From Methylococcaceae bacterium (GTDB lineage: Bacteria; Pseudomonadota; Gammaproteobacteria; Methylococcales; UBA1147), in the NCBI GenBank assembly GCA_022616595.1, contig JAKEEL010000150.1, forward strand, positions 1 through 24,645: DNA of 24,645 nucleotides, read 5' to 3'. Below are positions 1-5,694 of the stretch, piece by piece. The notes below the pieces were generated by a model that was not told the DNA's origin, did no database searches, and worked only from the letters and a program-made list of their open reading frames with translations. Positions within the stretch are counted from its first letter, which is position 1. Each line of letters starts with the position of its first letter. Both the position numbers and the translations under genes were made by a program.

Positions 1-1017
1 CCCGGCGTCATATTTGTACTTGAACGCGAGCGGAATGGACACCGAAACGCCGACACCGAAGCCGTTGCGCTGGCGGAAGTTCTCGAAACGGGCCACGGAG
101 ACCTCGAAGTTCGGATAGTAGGCCTTACGGGCCAGATCGCGCGCCAACCCTTCCTTTTCCAGAGCTCGGATCTGGGCGAGCAATTCCGGGCGGTTTGCCA
201 GCGCCAGCGCTTTCAGATCCGCCATGGCGTATGGCACAACGGGGGGAGGCGGGCTTTGGGGTATCCCCAAGGGAGCCTCGGGAGAACGGCTCAGGAGCGC
301 ATTGACACGCGCTTGAGCCTTAGCCAGCGCCAGGGTCTCGGTGGTCACCCGGTTGACCAAGCGCGTCAGCTCCACCTGGGCGCGTAGAACATCCGGCTGA
401 GAAACCAGGCCCACCGCGTATTTCTGCTCGGCGATGCGCGCGAACTGCGCCACCAGTTCCCGATTCCGGCGATAGACCTCCAGGGTTTGATAGGTCAACC
501 AGAGATCGAAATAGGCTTTCTTGACCTGCGCCACGATGTCGATCTCCACGGCCTTCAACTCCGCCTCCATCTTCTCCGCCTCCTTGGAAGCGATCTCCCC
601 CTTCAGGCCGAGCTTGCCGGGAAAGGGGATTTTTTGGGAGAGACGAATGATATTGTTATCCGTCTGGTCGATACGGAAATTTTCGGGAGCGTTAAAGGCT
701 TCCCAGCTCAGCGTGGGGTCTTCGTAGGCAGAGACCTGGTCGGGCACTTGCTGCGCGGCCGAGAAGCGGCTCCTGGCTGTCTGGATGGCGGGATTGTGCT
801 CGAGGGCATGGGCAATCACCTTCCCAAGCTCCAACACTTCACCCGACCATGGCGCCTCTTCTATTCCGGCTCTTTCCGTCGTGTGAATACCTGTGGACGA
901 AGGTACTTGACCTTCGTCCGTCAGGTCGGAAGGAGAAAGCGCCCATGCCGATCCCGCCCAGAATAGGAACAGTCCTATGAAAAGCCGGGCTCGCTTTTTC
1001 CTGCTTGTCTTTCCCAT
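1..1017 (-). CDS. TolC-family outer-membrane efflux protein, CzcC/CusC-like (3' end off the window)
   Basis: Outer-membrane channel of a probable tripartite RND efflux pump, most likely for metal ions. Reading the minus strand from ATG 1017 gives 339 codons with no stop before the window edge, so the C-terminus is missing. A signal peptide is visible: basic MGKTSRKKRAR, then a hydrophobic stretch ending GSAWA, with predicted cleavage after AWA near residue 26. The mature part holds long helical segments of the OEP type, including QKIPFPGKL, KKAYFDLW and QKYAVGLVSQPDVLRAQVEL, typical of CzcC/CusC-like channels. A GGAGG ribosome site lies 5 bases before the start. The small membrane protein at 1320-1748 is upstream on the same strand, so the two probably form an operon whose pump and adaptor genes would lie beyond the left edge. 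TolC-family identity is solid; the metal substrate is inference. Confidence 0.85.
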   Translation of the reverse strand, partial: MGKTSRKKRARLFIGLFLFWAGSAWALSPSDLTDEGQVPSSTGIHTTERAGIEEAPWSGEVLELGKVIAHALEHNPAIQTARSRFSAAQQVPDQVSAYEDPTLSWEAFNAPENFRIDQTDNNIIRLSQKIPFPGKLGLKGEIASKEAEKMEAELKAVEIDIVAQVKKAYFDLWLTYQTLEVYRRNRELVAQFARIAEQKYAVGLVSQPDVLRAQVELTRLVNRVTTETLALAKAQARVNALLSRSPEAPLGIPQSPPPPVVPYAMADLKALALANRPELLAQIRALEKEGLARDLARKAYYPNFEVSVARFENFRQRNGFGVGVSVSIPLAFKYKYDAG

Positions 1018-1280
1018 GATTCCCTCCGCTGCCATTGCAGCCAGTTCTCGATTGACGTCTTCAGTTCGCCGTCTCCGCCAGCCGTCTATGCTGGCGGGCC
1101 AAGGAGCACGATTGATTCGCGGCATCTTTAGACGGGAGTCGATCCCGATGAAGAGGTCATCGGGCTGACTCGACAACTGTCGGTAGTAGAAGCCGAGTCC
1201 AAATCCGCCCGGCCCCACGGAATCGCGCAATGCCGAGGGGCCGGTAGAAAAAGGGCGCGATGACGCCCTATGGGGTGAAA
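1018..1280 (-). other. Gene-poor gap between the small membrane protein and the tolC-like gene, with a stop-free frame
   Basis: This 302-base gap (1018-1319) holds no gene I recognise. The minus-strand frame of the tolC-like gene stays open upstream of its ATG for about 87 codons, back to a TAA near 1281. It reads in part GPGGFGLGFYYRQL and DDLFIGIDSRLKMPRI. The tolC-like start has its own ribosome site and a complete signal peptide, so this is probably not an N-terminal extension. It could be chance or the remains of another gene. Confidence 0.25.
1248..1269 (-). terminator. Possible intrinsic terminator or attenuator hairpin
   Basis: On the minus strand AGGGCG-TCATCG-CGCCCT forms a 6-bp GC-rich stem (1252-1257 with 1264-1269) and is followed by a short T run (1251-1248). 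It lies after the stop of the small membrane protein and before the tolC-like gene. It could therefore end or reduce transcription into the efflux gene. The stem is short and the T tract is only about five bases. Confidence 0.4.
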
Positions 1281-1289
1281 ATTACCCCA
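1271..1289. repeat. Inverted repeat TGGGGT-N7-ACCCCA
   Basis: Perfect 6-bp arms (1271-1276 and 1284-1289) flank an AT-rich 7-base spacer. It is directly next to the hairpin at 1252-1269, giving two stem-loops in tandem between the genes of the putative efflux operon. It could be an RNA stem-loop or a protein site; the sequence does not decide. Confidence 0.4.
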
Positions 1290-1319
1290 CGGAAACGGCT
1301 TTTGCTTGTCGAGGGCTGA

Positions 1320-1748
1320 CTAATTCAGCAGGGAACAGAACTGATAGATGAGCGAGGTCTGTTTATAGGGTGAGGGTAAACCCCGGCGCGGATAGGAAAC
1401 CGCCGAGAGGGAGGAAAGCAGAAGAATGCAGGCGAAAGGCCAAAGAAGGATCAGCGGCAATAATGAATACCCTTTGGCGGTGTCGCTGGTTAAGCTCAAG
1501 CCACTCTTGGCCTGATCGGTCGCGCAGGACTGGATGCAAGTCTCCGATGCCGGAGTAGAGTGTTCGCCGGACGGTTGTTCTTCCAGGGTCATGTCGGACA
1601 TGCAGTCCGACAGGCCAGCCTTGGCATAGTACTGCGGCGGAAAAGCGCAGGTGGCAAGCAGCGAAAGCGCCAGCCACGCCGTTATGACCAACAGCAGCAT
1701 ACCTTGAAACAAACGCCGATTGCGCCGGTAGCGGAAGAACTGCAACAC
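1320..1748 (-). CDS. Small two-TM membrane protein with a cysteine-containing periplasmic loop, unrecognised family
   Basis: 142 residues from a GTG start preceded by GAGG at a 7-base spacing. I do not recognise the family. The layout is a basic N-terminus (FRYRRNRR), a hydrophobic segment about 16-36, a polar middle about 40-93 with Cys49, Cys71 and Cys75 (CMSDM and CIQSC, a CxxxC spacing), a second hydrophobic segment about 95-117, and a basic tail. The two membrane segments with a Cys/Met-containing loop, and the position as first gene before a CzcC/CusC-like channel, suggest a metal-sensing or metal-handling accessory protein. That role is inference from context only. Transcription is probably from the promoter at 1780-1808. 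An overlapping minus-strand frame (1363-1761) reads Arg/Pro-rich without membrane segments and is less likely to be real. Confidence 0.6.
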   Translation of the reverse strand: MLQFFRYRRNRRLFQGMLLLVITAWLALSLLATCAFPPQYYAKAGLSDCMSDMTLEEQPSGEHSTPASETCIQSCATDQAKSGLSLTSDTAKGYSLLPLILLWPFACILLLSSLSAVSYPRRGLPSPYKQTSLIYQFCSLLN

Positions 1749-1779
1749 CCGTAGACCTCATCCTGTGAAACTAGAGCCG

Positions 1780-1808
1780 AGTCTAAATTCCGTTAAACCG
1801 GTTGTCAA
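1780..1808 (-). promoter_or_regulatory. Sigma70-type promoter for the minus-strand efflux operon
   Basis: Minus strand: -35 TTGACA (1808-1803, perfect consensus), a 17-base spacer, then -10 TAGACT (1785-1780, 4 of 6). The expected start point is near 1773, about 25 bases before the GTG of the small membrane protein. The spacer contains AACCGGTT, a self-complementary octamer that a regulator could use. Confidence 0.6.
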
Positions 1809-1820
1809 CAAGGTATTCCA

Positions 1821-1843
1821 GGAATTCAATAATATTGAATTCC
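1821..1843. repeat. Perfect palindrome, 11-bp arms, in the divergent promoter region
   Basis: Arm GGAATTCAATA (1821-1831), one central base, and its exact complement (1833-1843). It lies about 50-70 bases upstream of the predicted start point of the minus-strand operon and upstream of the -10 boxes before psd. That position and symmetry fit a dimeric repressor or activator site. The TTCA-N7-TGAA core resembles AT-rich operators of the ArsR/SmtB kind, but this assignment is inference. Confidence 0.5.
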
Positions 1844-1895
1844 CCTCATAGTTTGAAATATGGTTTAGAAGCATGGAATATTTGGATGATTTATA

Positions 1896-1916
1896 TATAA
1901 TCGCATATTGTATAAT
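1896..1916 (+). promoter_or_regulatory. Probable psd promoter with two tandem TATAAT boxes
   Basis: Two perfect -10 hexamers, TATAAT at 1896-1901 and 1911-1916, lie 15 bases apart inside an AT-rich stretch (about 1850-1920). No good -35 element sits at the right distance from either, so use of one or both is uncertain. They would give leaders of roughly 55-75 bases before psd. Confidence 0.45.
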
Positions 1917-1978
1917 CCTTACCACCGAAGTCAAAAAGAACTCGACGAGATGGAGTATGGGCATCGCCATACTGAACC

Positions 1979-2863
1979 ATGATCAAATCCTTAAAAAACG
2001 CGTTTTTTTCTTTGCCGCAGTATTTATTACCACAGCACGCTCTTTCCAGATTCATGCATCACCTGACTCGCTGCGAGATGCCATGGTGGAAAAACCTCGC
2101 CATCAAAAGCGTGGTTTCGCTATACGGCGTCGACTTGAGCGAAGCCAGGCAGGAGAATTATTCCGCGTACCGAAGCTTCAATCATTTTTTTACCCGGGAA
2201 CTGAAAGAATCGGTCAGACCGATTCTGCGCGACGACCAGGTCGCGGTCAGTCCGGCGGACGGGGTGATTTCTCAAATCGGAGAGCTCGATGGAAGTCGCA
2301 TCCTGCAAGCCAAGAACCGCGCATTCAATCTGGTTGAACTGTTCGGCGGCGATCTTGATCTTGCGGCCGACTTCGAAGGTGGAAGTTTCGCGACTGTCTA
2401 TTTATCACCGCGCGATTACCACCGCCTGCACATGCCGTGCAGCGGGTCCTTGAAGGAAATGCGCCATATCCCGGGGCGGTTGTTCAGCGTCAATAGCGCC
2501 ACTGCGGACTTCGTCCCGAACCTGTTTGCAAAGAACGAACGCGTGATCGCGACGTTTGCAACTCCTCTCGGGAAAATGGCACTGGTGCTGGTCGGCGCGA
2601 TTTTCGTATCGAGTATCGAGACGGTCTGGCATGGCGTGGTGACTCCGCCAAGCTCCGACCGCATACGAAGCTGGAACTACGAGGATCATCCGCTCGGTCT
2701 GACGCAGGGCCAGGAGATGGGGCGGTTCAATATGGGTTCGACGATCATCGTCTTATTCGAATCCGGCAGAATCGCGTGGTCTCCTCAATTGGAAGCGGAG
2801 TCTCCCGTCAAAATGGGCCAGTCGATCGGCACAGCCGTGGGCCGGCAAAATCTCCGAAGCTGA
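1979..2863 (+). CDS. psd: Phosphatidylserine decarboxylase proenzyme
   Basis: Converts phosphatidylserine to phosphatidylethanolamine at the inner membrane, the last step of PE synthesis. The 294-residue product matches the bacterial type I length. Visible family marks are SFNHFFTRELK near 66, SPADGVI with Asp93, RDYHRLHMP with His148 and His151, and FNMGST near 250-255. The proenzyme would self-cleave between Gly253 and Ser254, the serine becoming the pyruvoyl group. Asp93, His151 and Ser254 match the Asp-His-Ser set described for the E. coli enzyme. The motif is MGST rather than the common LGST, a mild variation. The ATG at 1979 has only a weak ribosome site and is preceded by a 7-bp-stem hairpin (1954-1973). 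The gene stands alone, with 258 bases before the next gene. Confidence 0.95.
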   Translation: MIKSLKNAFFSLPQYLLPQHALSRFMHHLTRCEMPWWKNLAIKSVVSLYGVDLSEARQENYSAYRSFNHFFTRELKESVRPILRDDQVAVSPADGVISQIGELDGSRILQAKNRAFNLVELFGGDLDLAADFEGGSFATVYLSPRDYHRLHMPCSGSLKEMRHIPGRLFSVNSATADFVPNLFAKNERVIATFATPLGKMALVLVGAIFVSSIETVWHGVVTPPSSDRIRSWNYEDHPLGLTQGQEMGRFNMGSTIIVLFESGRIAWSPQLEAESPVKMGQSIGTAVGRQNLRS

Positions 2864-3121
2864 ATCAATTGGTTTGCTTACCGGTTTCGCGAACAGACTT
2901 CCTTCATTTCGAAGCGATTCCTGGAACGCGACTCTGGCTAATCTCTTTTTTTTTTGATAGGGTTGTTCTAATAAAACGGTCAGTTCGGCTGGAAGGAGCA
3001 GACGGGTCTTTCCGGAGCAACCGTTTATCCTGCATCAACCGGTAGGCACCGCGGCATCATCCGCCCATCAGGCGCCCGGGTCCTGCCTCCACGCAACCCG
3101 GAACGCATTGAAGTCCCGAAA

Positions 3122-3457
3122 ATGAACCTAGAAACTGAAGAAATCAAGAATGCCACCGTTCTTAGAATCAAGGAGAAGCGTCTCGACGCGCATAATTCGC
3201 CTGAATTCAAGGAGCGCGTGCTGAAACTTCTCGAAAACGGCAAGATCAATATCATCATCGAAATGAGTGAAGTCCGGTTTGTCGACAGTTCGGGACTCGG
3301 GGTTCTGCTATCCGGTTTCAAGAATGCGGCGAGCCTCAAGGGAGGATTGATTCTCACCGGCCTGCAAAGTCAGGTAAAATCGATGTTCGAACTGACTCGC
3401 CTCCACCGTGTGTTCAAAATCTATCCGACGCTTGAGGAGGCCCTCGGACAAGACTGA
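3122..3457 (+). CDS. STAS-domain anti-sigma factor antagonist (SpoIIAA/RsbV-like)
   Basis: 111 residues forming a single STAS domain. The diagnostic motif FVDSSGLGVLL lies at 53-63; Ser56/Ser57 includes the residue phosphorylated by the partner kinase in SpoIIAA and RsbV. In these systems the unphosphorylated antagonist binds the anti-sigma ATPase and frees its target. The next gene, 12 bases on, encodes such an ATPase, so the two almost certainly work as a partner-switching pair. No sigma factor and no PP2C/SpoIIE phosphatase is encoded within the window, so target and input are unknown. The domain call is strong; the physiological role is open. Confidence 0.9.
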   Translation: MNLETEEIKNATVLRIKEKRLDAHNSPEFKERVLKLLENGKINIIIEMSEVRFVDSSGLGVLLSGFKNAASLKGGLILTGLQSQVKSMFELTRLHRVFKIYPTLEEALGQD

Positions 3458-3469
3458 GAGGAGTTGATC

Positions 3470-3907
3470 ATGATCGGATCATATTACCAATCAGAAGTCA
3501 AAGTGGAGGTCGTCATCCCGACGCAAACCCGCTATTTAAGTCTTGTTGGCTCCATTGTCGAAGAAGTCGCCCGCGAAATCGATCCCTATAGCGGCGATCG
3601 GGAAATCCTTGGATACAACCTCAATCTGGTTCTGACCGAAGCATTGGCCAATGCGATCGCGCACGGATCGCAGCATTCCCGGGAAGGCGACATCAAAATC
3701 TCGATCCATGTACGTGACAATGAATTGTGCATACGGGTCCAGGACAAGGGTAAAGGATTCGATCTCAAATCGATACCCCAGCCAGATCTCGACAACCCCA
3801 CGGGCGGAGGGCTCGGCTTGTTTTTCATCAAAACCTTGATGGATACCGTTCAGTATCATCAAGCCAAGTCCGGCAACATACTCGAAATGCGAAAACAACT
3901 TCGCTGA
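3470..3907 (+). CDS. Anti-sigma-factor serine kinase / GHKL ATPase (RsbW/SpoIIAB-like)
   Basis: 145 residues with the HATPase_c fold of SpoIIAB/RsbW. The N box TEALANAIAHG (Glu57, Asn61) is followed by G1 DKGKGFD (92-98) and G2 TGGGLGLFFI (111-120), which bind ATP. In the family this protein phosphorylates the STAS partner or binds a sigma factor or another effector. I chose ATG 3470 because GAGAGGAG (3456-3463) lies 6 bases upstream. An in-frame TTG at 3464 would overlap that site. Close spacing to the STAS gene implies one transcript. No sequence here shows what the ATPase inhibits. Confidence 0.88.
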   Translation: MIGSYYQSEVKVEVVIPTQTRYLSLVGSIVEEVAREIDPYSGDREILGYNLNLVLTEALANAIAHGSQHSREGDIKISIHVRDNELCIRVQDKGKGFDLKSIPQPDLDNPTGGGLGLFFIKTLMDTVQYHQAKSGNILEMRKQLR

Positions 3908-4073
3908 GTGGCAAAACAGGGGAAAACGCTAATTCCCGATCCGCGCGGATGATTTTCTGCTGGAAACCATTCGCTTCTCGGATCCAAACGCGAAGGCGTC
4001 CATTGTAAATCTCGCTGGATGGATTCCACCTTTCCTGTAAAATTCGCGCTTTCGACCTTTTGGGCGGTTTTCC

Positions 4074-5531
4074 ATGGATACCAAGTTCCTGTCGCTGGTC
4101 CGAATATTCGGATTGATACTGATGGTATTCAGCATTACGTACCTCATGCCGATCGCGTCCGCCTTGATTTATCGGGATGGAACGGCCGGACTTTTCCTGG
4201 AAGATATGGGATTCACGCTTGGTGCAGGAACCCTGCTTTGGGTCTGTACGCGCCGGTTTCAGCGGGAGTTCAAGGCCAGGGACGGATTCCTGATGGTGGT
4301 ACTGGCCTGGACCGGCATGGCGGCGTTCGCGACGTTTCCGCTGATTACCCATCTGAACATTTCCTTTACCGACGCTTATTTCGAAACCATGTCAGGCCTT
4401 TCCACCACGGGAGCCACCACATTGGCGGGTCTGGATCAACTGCCTGCCTCCATCAATCTTTGGCGGCATGAGCTGAATTGGCTCGGAGGCATGGGCATCA
4501 TCGTATTGGCCGTAGCGATTCTTCCCGTTCTCGGGATCGGGGGGCGGCAATTGTTCATCGCGGAAACTCCGGGACCGATGAAGGACAGTCAATTGGCCCC
4601 GCGCATCACCGCGACGGCCAAGAACCTCTGGTTGGTATACACCAATATCACCCTGGCCTGCATTCTTTGCCTGAAATCGGCCGGTATGAGCTGGCTCGAT
4701 GCGATATGCCATGCCTTTGCGACCATGGGCTTGGGAGGATTTTCCACGCACGATGCGAGTGTCGGTTATTTCAACTCGCCGGCCATCGAAGCGGTGCTGA
4801 TCGTTTTCATGGTCGTCGCAGGAATGAACTTTTCCACCCATTTCCTTGCCATCCGGGCGCGCAGCGTAAAGCCCTATCGCTACGACATTGAAGCCGCCCC
4901 TTTTCTGGTTCTGGTATTGGGAAGTTGCATTGCCATCGGATTCTACCTCTGGCTGAACGGAACCTATGCGAGTTACTGGACGGCGCTGCGCCATGCCAGT
5001 TTTAATTTGGTTTCCATCGCCACCGATTGCGGTTTTGCGAGCGTGGACTTCAACCAGTGGCCGATGTTCGCGCCACTGTGGATGTTGTTTCTTAGCTGCA
5101 TCTCTGTGTGCACCGGTTCCACCGGCGGCGGAATCAAGATGATGAGAACCTTGATCCTCGTGAAACAGAGCCAATTACAGATGTCCCTGCTCACGCATCC
5201 CGCGGCGGTAATCCCGATGAAACTTCGCAACCTGGTGATACCACCCGACATCATTTTCTCGGTATTGGGTTTTATCTTCGTGTATTTCATGAGCATAGTG
5301 ATCCTGACCCTGCTATTGATCATCAGCGGACTGGATATCGTGTCGTCATTTTCCGCGATCATCGCTTGCATCAATAACGCCGGTCCCGGTCTGAACCAGG
5401 TTGGACCTGCGAGCAATTACAGCGGTCTGACCGATTTCCAAACCTGGATGTGCACGCTGGCCATGTTCCTGGGACGTATCGAGGTATTCACCGCGCTGAT
5501 TCTGTTGACCCCGTCGTATTGGAAAAATTGA
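4074..5531 (+). CDS. trkH: Trk-type potassium uptake protein, membrane subunit
   Basis: 485 residues, the usual TrkH length. This inner-membrane channel subunit takes up K+ with the cytoplasmic NAD-binding subunit TrkA, which is not in the window. The four-fold pore repeat is visible through its selectivity-filter loops: LSTTGATT (109-116), ATMGLGGFST (216-225), ATDCGFASVD (316-325) and INNAGPGLNQ (433-442). The gating-loop sequence TGSTGGGIKMMR (347-358) is also typical. Many hydrophobic segments fill the rest. No strong ribosome site precedes ATG 4074, but the N-terminus begins directly with the expected first helix. The gap of 166 bases from the ATPase gene leaves it unclear whether they are co-transcribed. 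Confidence 0.93.
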   Translation: MDTKFLSLVRIFGLILMVFSITYLMPIASALIYRDGTAGLFLEDMGFTLGAGTLLWVCTRRFQREFKARDGFLMVVLAWTGMAAFATFPLITHLNISFTDAYFETMSGLSTTGATTLAGLDQLPASINLWRHELNWLGGMGIIVLAVAILPVLGIGGRQLFIAETPGPMKDSQLAPRITATAKNLWLVYTNITLACILCLKSAGMSWLDAICHAFATMGLGGFSTHDASVGYFNSPAIEAVLIVFMVVAGMNFSTHFLAIRARSVKPYRYDIEAAPFLVLVLGSCIAIGFYLWLNGTYASYWTALRHASFNLVSIATDCGFASVDFNQWPMFAPLWMLFLSCISVCTGSTGGGIKMMRTLILVKQSQLQMSLLTHPAAVIPMKLRNLVIPPDIIFSVLGFIFVYFMSIVILTLLLIISGLDIVSSFSAIIACINNAGPGLNQVGPASNYSGLTDFQTWMCTLAMFLGRIEVFTALILLTPSYWKN

Positions 5532-5632
5532 GCGTCTGATGAAGTGCGAAGCTTGATTTGCACGATTTTCATCGGCACGTAAAGCGGGTATTTGCTTGAT
5601 CGCACTAGCCATCCCTGAAGCCGGTCCGATAT

Positions 5633-5641
5633 TGCTATAAT
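5633..5641 (+). promoter_or_regulatory. Extended -10 promoter upstream of mutL
   Basis: TGCTATAAT gives a TGn-extended perfect -10 box (TATAAT at 5636-5641). The -35 position (about 5613-5618, CCCTGA) is poor, which is tolerated by extended -10 promoters. A start near 5648 would leave about 47 bases of leader before the mutL ATG at 5695. Confidence 0.55.
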
Positions 5642-5694
5642 CGCTTGGCTCGAAAATTTTTTTCATTGAATCCTCTCCGTTGCAGACTGAGCCG

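Noticed and set aside
1363..1761. Minus-strand ATG frame overlapping the small membrane protein
   Set aside because: It reads Arg/Pro/His-rich without domains or membrane segments. The overlapping GTG frame has a ribosome site and a sensible two-TM layout.
1758..1970. Minus-strand 70-residue frame in the AT-rich gap before psd
   Set aside because: It overlaps the palindrome and both promoters and has no recognisable features; AT-rich DNA by chance.
2946..2955. Run of T after psd as a possible terminator
   Set aside because: No GC-rich stem lies immediately upstream, so it lacks the hairpin of an intrinsic terminator.
4392..5174. 260-residue minus-strand frame inside trkH
   Set aside because: It is antisense to a clear TrkH with all filter motifs; the product is His/Gly/Arg-rich and has no domain.
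5538..5569. Imperfect hairpin GATGAA...TTCATC after trkH
   Set aside because: Interrupted stem and no T run; too weak to call a terminator.
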